Assembly (NCBI GenBank): GCA_947452415.1
Contig: CANGCT010000002.1
Location: forward strand, 1 to 64,000
DNA from: Flavobacteriaceae bacterium
GTDB taxonomy: Bacteria > Bacteroidota > Bacteroidia > Flavobacteriales > Flavobacteriaceae
Direction of reading: 5' to 3'
Length of the DNA: 64,000 nucleotides
Under the pieces are notes generated by a model, which was given only the letters and a program-made list of their open reading frames with translations, was not told the origin of the DNA and ran no database searches. Below are positions 18,201 through 28,362 of this stretch, piece by piece (position 1 is the stretch's first letter; every line of letters starts with the position of its first letter). A program made the translations under genes and the position numbers.

Positions 18201-20606
18201 TTAGTATAAACTTTTAAATTTTGTTGGATTGGCTTCACTCATAATAGCATATACTTTTTCAAAAATATCTTCTACAGAAGGTTTTGAAAAATAATCTCCA
18301 TCCGATCCATAAGCTGGACGATGAGCTTTAGACGCCAATGTTTGTGGGGCACTATCTAAATAGTTATATCCATTTTGAGTTTCAATAATTTCTTGTAAAA
18401 TATAAGCACTTGCTCCACCAGGAAGGTCTTCATCAATAACTAAAAGTCGATTGGTTTTTGCAATACTTTTAACAATATCGTGATTAATATCAAAAGGGAG
18501 TAACGATTGGATGTCAATAATTTCGGCACTAATACCATTGTTTTCCAATTCTTTAGCCGCTTGTTCTACTAATCTTAAAGTAGAGCCATAAGAAACTAAA
18601 GTAATATCGGTACCTTTTTTAATCGTTTCTACTACACCAACTTCAGTTTTAAATTCACCTAAGTTAGTTGGCATTTTTTCTTTTAATCGGTATCCATTCA
18701 AACACTCAATTACTAAAGCAGGTTCGTCTTTTTCTAGTAAAGTATTATAAAATCCAGCGGCTTTGGTCATGTTTCTTGGTACTAAAACATGAATTCCACG
18801 AATGGCATTAATAATCATTCCCATTGGTGAACCCGAGTGCCAAACGCCTTCTAAACGGTGACCACGAGTTCTAATAATAAGCGGTGCTTTTTGTCTTCCA
18901 GCAGTTCTATATTGCAGTGTAGCCAAATCATCACTCATGATTTGAATGGCATACAGTAAATAATCTAAATATTGAATTTCGGCAATAGGACGCAAACCTC
19001 GCATTGCCATTCCTATTCCTTGTCCAATAATAGTTGCCTCGCGAATACCAACATCGGCAACTCTAAGTTCCCCATATTTTTCTTGCATTCCTTCCAAACC
19101 TTGGTTTACGTCTCCAATATTTCCGGAGTCTTCCCCAAAAATTAAGGATTCAGGGTATTTGGTAAAAATGGCATCAAAGTTATCTCTTAAAACTAATCTA
19201 GCATCTACTTCTTCAGCTGAATCATCGTAAGTTGGAGCAACATCAGTAGAAGTTAAAATATTTTTATCGGATTGTGAAAATAAATGCGAACTAAACTTTG
19301 GTTGAATTTTATCATTATAATTAGTTATCCAATTTGCTAATGGCGTTTTGATAGAAGTTTCTTTCACTACCATTCGCAATACTTTACGTGCAGTAGTTAA
19401 AATTTCTTTACGAATCGGTTCTTTTATTGCTTCTAAATCGGAAATTATTTTTTCAATAAAAATTTTATTTTCACTAGAATTAGCAACATTTTTTAATAGT
19501 TCTAAAAGTTCGATTTGTTCCTCTTTCATAGGAGTTACAAATGCTTTCCAAGCAGCCTTTTTTCCTTCTAATACATCTTTTTTTGCTTGTTCATCAATTG
19601 CTTCTAATTCTTTGTTTGTAGCCAAATTATTTTCTACAAGCCAAGTCCGCATTTGGATTAAACAATCAAATTCAACTTCCCAAGCTAATCGTTCTACATT
19701 TTTATATCGTTCATGACTTCCAGAAGTGGAGTGGCCTTGTGGTTGTGTTAATTCTTTTACATGAATAAGAACTGGTACATGTTCTTCACGAGCAATTGCT
19801 GCAGCCTTTTCATAAGTTGAAACTAGATCAGGATAATCCCAACCTTTTACGGTTAGAATTTCATATCCTTTTGAATTTTCATCCCGTTGGAATCCTTTTA
19901 GAATTTCGGATATATTTTCTTTAGTTGTTTGATGTCTTGCATGAACCGAAATTCCATATTCGTCATCCCAGACACTCATAACCATAGGCACTTGAAGTAC
20001 TCCAGCTGCATTAATGGTTTCAAAAAACAATCCTTCGGAAGTAGAGGCATTTCCAATTGTTCCCCAAGCAATTTCGTTACCGTTTTCCGAAAAATTAGTT
20101 TGGTTAATTCCGGATACATTTCGGTAAATTTTAGATGCTTGTGCAAGTCCTAACAAACGAGGCATTTGGCCGGCAGTAGGAGAAATATCGGCACTTGAAT
20201 TTTTTTGAGTTGTTAAGTTTTTCCAATTTCCGTTTTCGTCAAGCGAATGGGTTGCAAAATGTCCCCCCATTTGACGTCCAGCACTCATTGGGTCAAAATT
20301 AATATCGGTATGGCCATATAATCCAGCAAAAAAATGCTCAATTGTTAATTCGCCAATTGCCATCATAAAGGTTTGATCTCGGTAGTATCCCGAGCGGAAA
20401 TCACCATTTTTAAATGCTTTTGCTAAAGCCAATTGTGGTAACTCTTTTCCATCACCAAAAATCCCGAATTTAGCCTTACCAGTAAGTACTTCACGTCTTC
20501 CTAGTAAGCTACATTCTCGACTTATAACGGCAATTTTATAATCGTTTAAAACCTCTGTTTTAAAATCTTCAAAAGTAATTTCGACTTTGGTTTGAGTTTC
20601 GGTCAT
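18201..20606 (-). CDS. Branched-chain 2-oxoacid dehydrogenase E1, fused alpha and beta subunits
   Basis: An 801-aa thiamine-diphosphate enzyme. Residues to about 400 are the E1-alpha half, with FGDGKELPQLALAKAFKNGDFRSGYYRDQT, GTIGNASTSEGLFFE and HGSTSGSHERY-type segments. Residues from about 455 are the E1-beta half, with FGEDSGNIGDVNQGLEG, RVADVGIREATIIGQ, IAEIQYLDYLLYA and the RTRGHRLEGVWHSGSP loop. It decarboxylates branched-chain 2-oxoacids (or a related 2-oxoacid) for transfer to the E2 lipoyl domain; E2 is not in this window. The fusion is usual in Flavobacteriaceae. The start is at the ATG at 20606; the long intergenic region lies upstream. Confidence 0.92.
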   Translation of the reverse strand: MTETQTKVEITFEDFKTEVLNDYKIAVISRECSLLGRREVLTGKAKFGIFGDGKELPQLALAKAFKNGDFRSGYYRDQTFMMAIGELTIEHFFAGLYGHTDINFDPMSAGRQMGGHFATHSLDENGNWKNLTTQKNSSADISPTAGQMPRLLGLAQASKIYRNVSGINQTNFSENGNEIAWGTIGNASTSEGLFFETINAAGVLQVPMVMSVWDDEYGISVHARHQTTKENISEILKGFQRDENSKGYEILTVKGWDYPDLVSTYEKAAAIAREEHVPVLIHVKELTQPQGHSTSGSHERYKNVERLAWEVEFDCLIQMRTWLVENNLATNKELEAIDEQAKKDVLEGKKAAWKAFVTPMKEEQIELLELLKNVANSSENKIFIEKIISDLEAIKEPIRKEILTTARKVLRMVVKETSIKTPLANWITNYNDKIQPKFSSHLFSQSDKNILTSTDVAPTYDDSAEEVDARLVLRDNFDAIFTKYPESLIFGEDSGNIGDVNQGLEGMQEKYGELRVADVGIREATIIGQGIGMAMRGLRPIAEIQYLDYLLYAIQIMSDDLATLQYRTAGRQKAPLIIRTRGHRLEGVWHSGSPMGMIINAIRGIHVLVPRNMTKAAGFYNTLLEKDEPALVIECLNGYRLKEKMPTNLGEFKTEVGVVETIKKGTDITLVSYGSTLRLVEQAAKELENNGISAEIIDIQSLLPFDINHDIVKSIAKTNRLLVIDEDLPGGASAYILQEIIETQNGYNYLDSAPQTLASKAHRPAYGSDGDYFSKPSVEDIFEKVYAIMSEANPTKFKSLY

Positions 20607-21055
20607 AATTGAAATGGGATTTCTTTATTTAACAAAAATAATGAAAAAGAAGTTATAATAATAATTCTTTAAAAAAAAATAATTTAATTATTGCTAATTA
20701 TTTAGTTTTAAAAGGGAATAAAAATATGATTTATTCATTAAATCAAATAAATTATTGTGTTATTGTAATTAATTGCCAGAATTTATTAATTATATGTAAA
20801 GAAGAATTGCTGAATATTTAATTTTGTGCTTGTAAAATAATAGTAAATAATGCTTTGGTTATTAGGTAATTATATATAAAAGTTTTTTTAACCTCATAGA
20901 ATTTTAGGTTTTCAAAAACAGCAAAAGACGTTTCACTTTATTTTAGAAATCTTAGTTTTGGATACTCAAGATTGGGATAAGTAAATCTTTTTTTCTGTGT
21001 TTCTATATTTTCAATTCATAGAGAAGGATTGAATTTTTGAAGCACATTCTATGTT
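20607..21055. other. AT-rich intergenic stretch without a recognised gene
   Basis: About 450 bp of very AT-rich DNA between the E1 gene and a REP-like element. It must contain the E1 promoter. A small hairpin (AACCT...AGGTT near 20890-20912) is visible. I find no credible ORF, tRNA or known RNA family. A small RNA cannot be excluded. Confidence 0.5.
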
Positions 21056-21160
21056 GTAGCCCTGCGTGAGGGATTGCAGTGGAGCTCTTTTTTTATTTGG
21101 CGTTTTTAGCCAATAAAAAAAAGCGGGAACGAAAAGCCCGACCCGTAGGGGCACGCGCAA
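21056..21160 (+). repeat. REP-like dispersed element (GTAGCCCTG type)
   Basis: It begins GTAGCCCTGCGTGAGGG, then has GCAGTGGAGCTC and a near-perfect hairpin (T-rich arm and TTTGGC, 6-nt loop, GCCAAT and an A-rich arm). It continues with AAGCGGGAACGAAAAGCCCG, ACCCGTAGGGGC and GCACGCGC. Its GC content is markedly higher than the flanks. I recognise it as a flavobacterial intergenic repeat family; a related copy in the opposite orientation lies at 61375-61499. It could be a transposase-mobilised REP or a structured RNA remnant. Confidence 0.65.
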
Positions 21161-21161
21161 A

Positions 21162-21198
21162 TAAAAAAACTCCGATTTGTTTAGTGTGAATCGGAGTT
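21162..21198 (-). terminator. Terminator after ribB
   Basis: A perfect 10-bp stem, AACTCCGATT at 21168-21177 and AATCGGAGTT at 21189-21198. On the minus strand it is followed by seven T. Confidence 0.85.
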
Positions 21199-21219
21199 AA
21201 AATTAGATAATTCATTTTA

Positions 21220-22350
21220 TTAATAATTTACGTATTCTATTATTTCAAGACCGTAACCTATCATTCCAACCCTTTTGGTTTGCTCGGCATTAGAAATTAA
21301 GCGTATTTTAGAAATATCGATATCGTGTAGAATTTGTGCGCCAATACCGAAATCTTTACTGTCAATGATGATCTTTGGGGCTTTTAATTCACCTTGTTCT
21401 TGTAAGGATTTTAGTTCGGTAATTCTATTTAATAAATTCACCGATTGCATGTCTTGGTTGATGAAAATCACGGCACCTTTCCCTTTTTCATTGATGATAG
21501 TGAAAATATCGTCTAGTTGTTGGTCGGCATTATTGGTTAAAGTTCCCAACAAATCCTTGTTTACTTGGGTGGAGTTTATTTTGGTTAAAACGGTTTCTCC
21601 TAAATTCCAAGTTCCTTTGGTTAACGCAATGTGAATTTGTTTATTGGTGGTTTGTTCGTAAGCACGTAATCTAAAAGTTCCAAATCGGGTTTGCACCTCA
21701 AAATCTTCTTTTTTAACGATAAGGCTGTCGTGTTGCATTCGGTAAGCCACTAAATCTTCAATAGAAACTAATTTCAAATTGAATTTTTGTGCTACTTTAT
21801 ACAATTGTGGAAGTCTAGCCATTGTTCCATCTTCGTTCATGATTTCTACAATAACACCAGCCGATTTATATCCTGCAAGTCTAGCAAAATCTATTGCTGC
21901 TTCGGTATGACCGGTTCTTCTAAGTACGCCACCTTGTTTAGCTACCAATGGAAAAATATGTCCTGGTCGTGCTAAATCGTATGGTTTAGTAGTAGGGTTT
22001 ACTAAGGCTAATATAGTTTTTGCTCTGTCTGCTGCCGAAATTCCTGTGGTTACACCATTACCTTTTAAATCAACGGATACGGTAAAGGCAGTTTCCATGT
22101 GATCGGTATTGTTACTCACCATAGGATTAAGTTCTAATTCTTTACAACGACTTTCAGTAAGTGGAGCACAGATTAATCCGCGACCGTGGGTAGCCATGAA
22201 GTTAATCATTTCTGGAGTTACTTTTTCGGCTGCAGCCAAAAAATCGCCTTCGTTTTCCCGATCCTCATCATCCACAACAATGATAACTTTTCCTTGTCGG
22301 ATGTCTTCTATTGCTTCTTCAATAGTGTTGAGTTGTATAGATTTTGACAT
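21220..22350 (-). CDS. ribB: 3,4-dihydroxy-2-butanone 4-phosphate synthase with degenerate GTP cyclohydrolase II domain
   Basis: A 376-aa RibBA-type protein of riboflavin synthesis. Residues 1 to about 205 are an intact RibB domain ([58 protein letters not shown]), which makes 3,4-dihydroxy-2-butanone 4-phosphate from ribulose 5-phosphate. The C-terminal RibA-like domain keeps the fold segments ([29 protein letters not shown]). It lacks the three zinc cysteines: the SECLTGDVFGSLRCDCG region reads [18 protein letters not shown]. It also lacks the QEGRGIGL loop, which reads [11 protein letters not shown] cyclohydrolase II activity is therefore unlikely. It is the last gene of a run from tpx. 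Confidence 0.92.
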   Translation of the reverse strand: MSKSIQLNTIEEAIEDIRQGKVIIVVDDEDRENEGDFLAAAEKVTPEMINFMATHGRGLICAPLTESRCKELELNPMVSNNTDHMETAFTVSVDLKGNGVTTGISAADRAKTILALVNPTTKPYDLARPGHIFPLVAKQGGVLRRTGHTEAAIDFARLAGYKSAGVIVEIMNEDGTMARLPQLYKVAQKFNLKLVSIEDLVAYRMQHDSLIVKKEDFEVQTRFGTFRLRAYEQTTNKQIHIALTKGTWNLGETVLTKINSTQVNKDLLGTLTNNADQQLDDIFTIINEKGKGAVIFINQDMQSVNLLNRITELKSLQEQGELKAPKIIIDSKDFGIGAQILHDIDISKIRLISNAEQTKRVGMIGYGLEIIEYVNY

Positions 22351-22369
22351 TATAGAGGGTGTATTTATT

Positions 22370-24199
22370 TTATTTGTGGGTAGTTAGTAATTTGCTAAGT
22401 TCTTTTTTGGTATATAAATAAAGAATTATATAAAACGGAAATGCTACCAAAAGGGTAATAAACATTCCGGGTTCTATTTGTTGCTGTATTTGAATTTCAA
22501 TTTCTTTTATTTTTTTTTGCAATTTATAAATAAAATATAAAAAGGTAAATAAAGTTATTGCTCCAAGAAGTAGAACTAAAAGGTTATTTATTTTTATTAG
22601 AAGTATCGCTATTGCTAAAGAAGTAGCATAAAGTACTATAGCAATTTTAGTTGTTTTATGGTACTCTGCAATTAATTCTTTAGGATAAATTACAGTAAAT
22701 TTTTCTGGAATAGAAATTGGTTCATCCGTAGTTTTCTCTTCTTGAGTAAAACGAGCCACAATACTTTTTATCTTTTGAAAAACTAAGGATTTTTTAATAG
22801 GTTCTAGCATTCCATCAAAACTAACCATTCCGCCAATGTCATTAATGGCTCTATAGGTTAATAGAATTGCCAGTGGTGTTAGAATCAAAGATGACATCCA
22901 AACGCCCATAAATGCAGACATTTCATTTTCTTGAGCAACTCTTTTTCCAAAAGTATTGATAAAGTGAAATACAATAAAAATAGAAACTGCAAATACTATT
23001 GGCAATCCAAGTCCTCCTTTACGAATGATCGATCCAAGTGGTGCGCCTATGAAAAACATTAGCAAACATGAAAATGCAATCATAAATTTGTCATATAATG
23101 CAATCCAGTGGCTATTGATGTTTTTTTCTTTGGATTCCATTTCAAATTGTGAACTACTTATGGTAAACGTCGTATTTTCAATGTTGTTAATTGCTATTTT
23201 AAAGATTTCTTGTTGTTCCATAGTTGGAAGTTTTTTCAAGAAATCAGTATCTGTAATTTTTTTTAAGTTTAGTGCCGTTGATGGAACATAAAAAGTATTG
23301 GCAATGCTTGTTTTCAGATAAATATTATCGGTATAGGAAATTAAATCTTTTTTATAATTTTTATTTAAAGAATCTAAAGTAAAGCGCAATTCATGTATAT
23401 TTAGCATATTTGTGTTGTTGGAAATATCTACACTTTCCATGCTCGATTGGTTCATTTTAGATAAGTCTATATTGATAACATCTCTCTTAAAGGTGCCTTT
23501 TGCAAATGGAATTTTATTACGTTGCGCATAATCTTTAGGAATAATGTCTTCATAATAATTTCCGTTGGTAAGTACTAATTTAAGAGTGTTGGAGGTTTCA
23601 CTACTTATTAATTCTCCTTTTTCGGCTTTAATTACAGTGGTATTACCTTCTCCATTGTCTAATTTTTTATGAATGGTTACTCCAGTTAGGTAATTTCCCT
23701 TTTCGCCTGATTTTTTATCTACTTTAATGGTATAATTTCCAACCTCACTAAATTGTCCTTCGGCTATAGCCATTGCTGGTTTAACTTGAGCAATGTTTCT
23801 TCGGAAATTAATGAATTTATATTCGGCATACGGAATAACATTGTTGGCAAAGAAAAAAGATATAATGCTTAGTAAAATGATAAACGCAGTAGTGCTTCTA
23901 AGGGTTCTTTGAAAAGAAATTCCCGAAGATTTCATTGCTGCAAATTCATAATTTTCAGATAAACTACCAAAAGTCATTATAGATGCTAATAGCACAGAAA
24001 GAGGAAGTACTAAAGGAATTAATCGTGGCATTGCAAAAAGCAAGAATTTCATAATCATAATGAAATCTAAACCTTTTCCTGCAAGCTCAGAGATGAATAA
24101 CCAAACGGTTTGAAGTATAAATATAAAAAACAAGATTACAAATACCGTGGTAAATGTAATCAAGAAGGTTTTTAATAAATACTTATCTAATATTTTCAC
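22370..24199 (-). CDS. LptF/LptG family LPS export permease
   Basis: A 609-aa inner-membrane protein of the lipopolysaccharide export ABC transporter. N-terminal helices lie at about residues 10-30, 55-80 and 100-120 ([39 protein letters not shown] split over these). A periplasmic beta-jellyroll at about 130-360 includes [22 protein letters not shown]-terminal helices follow, and an additional tail of about 150 residues with two or three more helices exceeds the usual length of about 360 aa. It is 5 bp downstream of lolA; with it this forms an envelope-lipid export block. Confidence 0.88.
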   Translation of the reverse strand: MKILDKYLLKTFLITFTTVFVILFFIFILQTVWLFISELAGKGLDFIMIMKFLLFAMPRLIPLVLPLSVLLASIMTFGSLSENYEFAAMKSSGISFQRTLRSTTAFIILLSIISFFFANNVIPYAEYKFINFRRNIAQVKPAMAIAEGQFSEVGNYTIKVDKKSGEKGNYLTGVTIHKKLDNGEGNTTVIKAEKGELISSETSNTLKLVLTNGNYYEDIIPKDYAQRNKIPFAKGTFKRDVINIDLSKMNQSSMESVDISNNTNMLNIHELRFTLDSLNKNYKKDLISYTDNIYLKTSIANTFYVPSTALNLKKITDTDFLKKLPTMEQQEIFKIAINNIENTTFTISSSQFEMESKEKNINSHWIALYDKFMIAFSCLLMFFIGAPLGSIIRKGGLGLPIVFAVSIFIVFHFINTFGKRVAQENEMSAFMGVWMSSLILTPLAILLTYRAINDIGGMVSFDGMLEPIKKSLVFQKIKSIVARFTQEEKTTDEPISIPEKFTVIYPKELIAEYHKTTKIAIVLYATSLAIAILLIKINNLLVLLLGAITLFTFLYFIYKLQKKIKEIEIQIQQQIEPGMFITLLVAFPFYIILYLYTKKELSKLLTTHK

Positions 24200-24204
24200 A
24201 AAGA

Positions 24205-24849
24205 CTAATCTAATTTATTGATGTAGTAGTTTGGATATTTACTAGCTACAAAGGTAAATTGATTTTTTGACAACGGCTGATTGGTTTTGAAAGAATTAAC
24301 AGTCAAAGTTGTTTTTGTGCCATTTTTTCCAATTTCAATAAGGTTGTAAATCGTTTTGGTTTGAATATCAATTCCTAAAAGTATTTCTTTGCGTTGGTCT
24401 TTGGTGTTGTATGGAGTCAATTTGATGTATTGAATTTTACGACCATTAATATTTTGAGATATATCCCAAGTAAATTTGTATCCGTTATTAAAAAATGTCA
24501 ACATTTTAGATGGAGTAATTGCTTTTTCATCACTATCGTTTACATTTGTAATAGTAACTTCTTCATCCTCTGGAACAATAGTGTAAGTTTTTTTACCATC
24601 AAATACTTTGGTAACTCCCATAAAGTTCAAAACATATTTATTGCCTTGAAGAGTAACATTACCTTTACTATTTTGATTGATGTTTTCTTTAGAATTATTT
24701 AAAGCATATTTAAAGTCTATGACAATGTTATCATAACTTTTTATTTTAGCAGTTACGCCATCCAATAAAGCCTTTGCTTTTTTATCTTGTGCATTAGTAG
24801 TTAAACTAAAACCTAATAAAAGAAGGGCTATAGTCAGAAATTTATTCAT
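24205..24849 (-). CDS. lolA: Outer-membrane lipoprotein carrier protein LolA
   Basis: A 214-aa periplasmic chaperone that moves lipoproteins from the inner membrane to the outer membrane. I start at 24849, where MNKFLTIALLLLGFSLTTNAQ forms a clean signal peptide; an upstream ATG at 24870 overlaps the end of ftsK by 17 bp. LolA fold segments KIKSYDNIVIDFKY, GNVTLQGNKYVLNFMG and YNLIEIGKNGTKTTLTV are visible. It is sandwiched between ftsK and the LptF/G gene. Confidence 0.88.
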   Translation of the reverse strand: MNKFLTIALLLLGFSLTTNAQDKKAKALLDGVTAKIKSYDNIVIDFKYALNNSKENINQNSKGNVTLQGNKYVLNFMGVTKVFDGKKTYTIVPEDEEVTITNVNDSDEKAITPSKMLTFFNNGYKFTWDISQNINGRKIQYIKLTPYNTKDQRKEILLGIDIQTKTIYNLIEIGKNGTKTTLTVNSFKTNQPLSKNQFTFVASKYPNYYINKLD

Positions 24850-24853
24850 TTTT

Positions 24854-27325
24854 TTAATTATTTTGTTCATCGTTTAAAAAGTGATCAAGGGCAACTAAAT
24901 CTGAAATGTTTACACTTCGTGCTTTACTTCCTTCAAAAGGACCAACAATTCCCGCTGCTTCCAACTGATCAATCAATCTTCCAGCACGATTGTAACCTAG
25001 TTTTAATTTTCTTTGCAATAATGATGCCGAACCTTGTTGTGCAGTTACAATTATTTCTGCAGCCTCTCTAAACATGTTGTCTCTTTCAGAAACATCAATA
25101 TCTAATTTTATATTTCCTTCTTCCCCAACATATTCTGGTAATAGATAGGCAGTTGCATAGGCTTTTTGGGATCCAATATAGTCTACAATTTTTTCCACCT
25201 CAGGAGTATCCACAAAGGCACATTGTACCCTTACTAAATCATTTCCATTGGTGTAAAGCAAATCACCTCGTCCAATTAATTGGTCTGCTCCACCTGTATC
25301 TAAAATAGTTCTCGAATCAATTTTAGAAGTTACTCTAAAGGCAATTCTAGCTGGAAAGTTCGCCTTAATCATACCTGTAATAACATTTACAGAAGGTCTT
25401 TGTGTGGCAATAATTAAGTGAATTCCGATAGCACGAGCCAATTGTGCCAAACGTGCAATGGGAGTTTCTACTTCTTTACCAGCAGTCATTATTAAATCGG
25501 CAAACTCATCTACAACCAAAACAATATAAGGTAAGAAGCGATGACCGTTCTCAGGATTTAATTTTCTAGATTTAAATTTGTCGTTGTATTCTTTAATGTT
25601 TCTAACCATCGCATCTTTTAATAAAGAATAACGGTTGTCCATTTCAATACAAAGTGAATTTAAAGTATTAATTACTTTGCTGTTATCGGTAATAATTGCA
25701 TCTTCCGAATCTGGAAGTTTGGCTAAATAATGTCTTTCAATTTTATTGAAAAGAGTTAATTCTACTTTCTTTGGATCTACCAAAACAAACTTAACTTCGG
25801 CGGGATGTTTTTTATATAATAACGAAGTCAAAACGGCATTCAATCCTACCGATTTTCCTTGTCCAGTTGCCCCTGCCATCAATAAGTGAGGCATTTTAGC
25901 TAAATCTACTACGAAAGTTTCATTGGAAATTGTTTTTCCTAAAGCAATTGGTAATTCCATTTCTGCTTCTTGAAATTTAGCTGAACCAATTACCGTTTTC
26001 ATTGGTACCATAGTAGGATTCTTATTTGGAACCTCAATACCAATTGTTCCTTTGCCAGGAATTGGTGCTATAATACGAATTCCCAATGCTGCTAAAGAAA
26101 GTGCAATATCATCTTCTAAACTTTTAATTTTGGAAATGCGAATACCGGCTTCGGGTACAATTTCATATAAGGTTACCGATGGACCAACAGTTGCTTTAAT
26201 TTGTGCAATTTCAATTTTGTAATTGCGAAGCGTTTCTACAATGTTGTTTTTATTTTCTTCTAGTTCGGCTTGGTTAATGGTTATTCCAACCGAAGAATAT
26301 TCTTTTAATAAATCAATAGTTGGGAATTTATAATTGGAAAGTTCTAATGTAGGGTCAAATAAACCAAAATCGGCAACTAATTTGGATGCTAAATTTTCTT
26401 CTATAATATCTTCTTCTTGAGCTTTTTCAATTACAAAAACTTCTTCAGCTATAGGTTTTTCTTCTGTTTCAATGATTTGTAAAGTAGGTCCGGAAGCATT
26501 AGTGGTTGGCTCTGATTTTAAAGTGGGCTCCAATTCAATTTCCGAATAACTAGAAATGGTTGGTTTTAAAGCTTCTTTATTTAATTCGAATTGGGAAGCA
26601 GGTTTAATATAAGGCGCTTCCATAAGATCATCCAATTCATCAATAGGATCTTCTACAGCATATTCTTCTAAATTGTAGGCCGACGAAGCATTTTCTGCTG
26701 CTTGCATTTGAGCTATATCTTCGCTCATTAGCTTTTGTTTACTTTCAAAATAAGCTTTTATCGCATCAGGGGATATTTTCACTTTGAAAAATAAATAAAT
26801 CAAGATTCCAAAAACCAAAATAAGTACTGTTCCAACGTTTCCAACAAATATTCTAAGGAAATCATTTATTTCAAAACCAATGGTACCTCCAAGATCTGGA
26901 ATTGCATTTGCAAAAAATCCTAATCCAACAGAAACAAGTATAAGAAAATATAAATCCCAAAACCAAGTCGCTTTTAGTTTTTTTATAGGTAAACCTAGTA
27001 CTAAGTATATTCCTGTTAGGAAAAATAGTTTAACAAAAACAAATGATGCGATTCCAAAACCATTACGAATAAAAAATTCCGATAAAAAGCTTCCAATTTG
27101 ACCAGCCCAATTACCCGATTCGGTTTTCAAACTAGGAAATTGGTTGTAATTGCTTTGGTCTTTTGACCCGTATTTAAACCAGGAAATAAATGCAACCGTT
27201 AATCCAATGGATATAAGTATTAATAGAAAACCAAAAATTACTTTGTATTGTCTATTAATTTGCCAAGGAAGTTTTTCTCCTGGTAAATCAGATTTGGTAG
27301 TATCTTTCTTAACTGTTTTTGCCAT
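24854..27325 (-). CDS. ftsK: FtsK/SpoIIIE-type DNA translocase
   Basis: An 823-aa cell-division DNA pump. Four or five N-terminal membrane helices lie in residues 30-185. An acidic linker of about 190-340 follows. The motor has Walker A GATGQGKS at about 482-489, VLVDPKKVEL, LVVDEFADLIM, and IATQRPSVNVITG with the RILDTGGADQLIGRG-type region. A C-terminal gamma winged helix (LLQRKLKLGYNRAGRLIDQLEAAGIVGP) reads KOPS-like sites. It sits between dgkA and lolA, with 48 bp and 4 bp gaps. Confidence 0.96.
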   Translation of the reverse strand: MAKTVKKDTTKSDLPGEKLPWQINRQYKVIFGFLLILISIGLTVAFISWFKYGSKDQSNYNQFPSLKTESGNWAGQIGSFLSEFFIRNGFGIASFVFVKLFFLTGIYLVLGLPIKKLKATWFWDLYFLILVSVGLGFFANAIPDLGGTIGFEINDFLRIFVGNVGTVLILVFGILIYLFFKVKISPDAIKAYFESKQKLMSEDIAQMQAAENASSAYNLEEYAVEDPIDELDDLMEAPYIKPASQFELNKEALKPTISSYSEIELEPTLKSEPTTNASGPTLQIIETEEKPIAEEVFVIEKAQEEDIIEENLASKLVADFGLFDPTLELSNYKFPTIDLLKEYSSVGITINQAELEENKNNIVETLRNYKIEIAQIKATVGPSVTLYEIVPEAGIRISKIKSLEDDIALSLAALGIRIIAPIPGKGTIGIEVPNKNPTMVPMKTVIGSAKFQEAEMELPIALGKTISNETFVVDLAKMPHLLMAGATGQGKSVGLNAVLTSLLYKKHPAEVKFVLVDPKKVELTLFNKIERHYLAKLPDSEDAIITDNSKVINTLNSLCIEMDNRYSLLKDAMVRNIKEYNDKFKSRKLNPENGHRFLPYIVLVVDEFADLIMTAGKEVETPIARLAQLARAIGIHLIIATQRPSVNVITGMIKANFPARIAFRVTSKIDSRTILDTGGADQLIGRGDLLYTNGNDLVRVQCAFVDTPEVEKIVDYIGSQKAYATAYLLPEYVGEEGNIKLDIDVSERDNMFREAAEIIVTAQQGSASLLQRKLKLGYNRAGRLIDQLEAAGIVGPFEGSKARSVNISDLVALDHFLNDEQNN

Positions 27326-27373
27326 TTTTATTTGGGATAGATGCTATAAATATAGAAATTTATATTTAAAAGT

Positions 27374-27745
27374 TTATATTTTAGGAATATATATCATGCA
27401 GCCAATTGCAATAGCAGTTAGGGCAGCAAAGAAAACGGCTCCGGCTGCTATGTCTTTTATAAAGCCAATTCTTTGGTGAAATTCGGGATGAATAAAATCA
27501 GCAACTTTTTCTACAGCAGTGTTAAGTCCTTCAATACCTAAAACTAATCCTATGGCTAGAGTTTGAATCATCCATTCTTCGTGAGAAATATGGAAGTAAA
27601 ATCCTGCAATAATCATTAAAATTCCAATTGAAGTTTGCGCCATAATACTGTGCTCGGTAGTAATAAGCTTTATAGCTCCTTTAAGTGCAAAGCCCATACT
27701 TTTAAATCTTCCCGTAAAAAAATTCTTGTCTCTTTCAAATTCCAT
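27374..27745 (-). CDS. dgkA: Diacylglycerol/undecaprenol kinase family membrane protein
   Basis: A 123-aa protein with three membrane helices. The DgkA signature is EGLNTAVEKVADFIHPEFHQR, with KDIAAGAVFFAA following; the N-terminal FKSMGFALKGAIKLITTEHS gives the amphipathic entry helix. These enzymes phosphorylate diacylglycerol or undecaprenol to recycle lipid carriers. It is 10 bp after tpx and upstream of ftsK on the same strand. Confidence 0.9.
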   Translation of the reverse strand: MEFERDKNFFTGRFKSMGFALKGAIKLITTEHSIMAQTSIGILMIIAGFYFHISHEEWMIQTLAIGLVLGIEGLNTAVEKVADFIHPEFHQRIGFIKDIAAGAVFFAALTAIAIGCMIYIPKI

Positions 27746-27755
27746 AAAGCAATTA

Positions 27756-28253
27756 TTAAAGTGCTGCTAAAGCTTCTTCGTAATTTGGTTCTTCAGCAAT
27801 TTCGCTAACTTGCTCGGCATATTTAACCGTTCCGTTTTCGTCTAAAACGACAACCACTCTAGAGTGTAAGCCAGCTAGAGGACCATCAACAATTTCTAAA
27901 CCATAGTCTTTTCCGAAGCTACCTGTTTTAAAATCAGATAAATTAATTACATTTTCTAAACCTTCAGCACCACAAAAACGTTTTTGTGCAAAAGGCAAAT
28001 CTCTAGAAATACACAACACTTTAGTATTTTCTAAGGCACTTGCTTTTGCATTAAATGTTCTAACGGAAGTTGCACAGGTTCCAGTATCAATACTTGGAAA
28101 AATATTTAAAATCAGTTTCGTCCCCTTAAAATCAGACAAAGAAACTACTGATAAATCGTTTTTTACTAATTGAAAATCTGGTGCAGAAGTACCTACTTTT
28201 GTTAATTCACCACATGTGTTTATTGGGTTTCCCCCTAAAGTTATTGAAGCCAT
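27756..28253 (-). CDS. tpx: Thiol peroxidase (atypical 2-Cys peroxiredoxin)
   Basis: A 165-aa peroxide-reducing enzyme. The peroxidatic cysteine C60 is in [14 protein letters not shown] and the resolving C94 in [11 protein letters not shown], as in Tpx. N-terminal [11 protein letters not shown] and C-terminal YEEALAAL are normal. It is probably recycled by thioredoxin (thioredoxin and trxB genes are both in this window). A -7 element TACTTTTG lies on the minus strand at 28284-28277. It probably heads the run dgkA-ftsK-lolA-lptF/G-ribB. Confidence 0.95.
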   Translation of the reverse strand: MASITLGGNPINTCGELTKVGTSAPDFQLVKNDLSVVSLSDFKGTKLILNIFPSIDTGTCATSVRTFNAKASALENTKVLCISRDLPFAQKRFCGAEGLENVINLSDFKTGSFGKDYGLEIVDGPLAGLHSRVVVVLDENGTVKYAEQVSEIAEEPNYEEALAAL

Positions 28254-28276
28254 TTTTATATCGGTTTTTAAGATAC

Positions 28277-28284
28277 CAAAAGTA
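28277..28284 (-). promoter_or_regulatory. -7 element TACTTTTG of tpx
   Basis: An exact TAnnTTTG on the minus strand, 24 bp before the tpx ATG. The -33 element is poor (TTC instead of TTG). Confidence 0.45.
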
Positions 28285-28362
28285 GTAAAAAATAATTTGG
28301 AATTTAGAACTTGAAATCAGGAATTTTGAATTTGTCTAGAACATTAAATTTAACAGTAAAAA

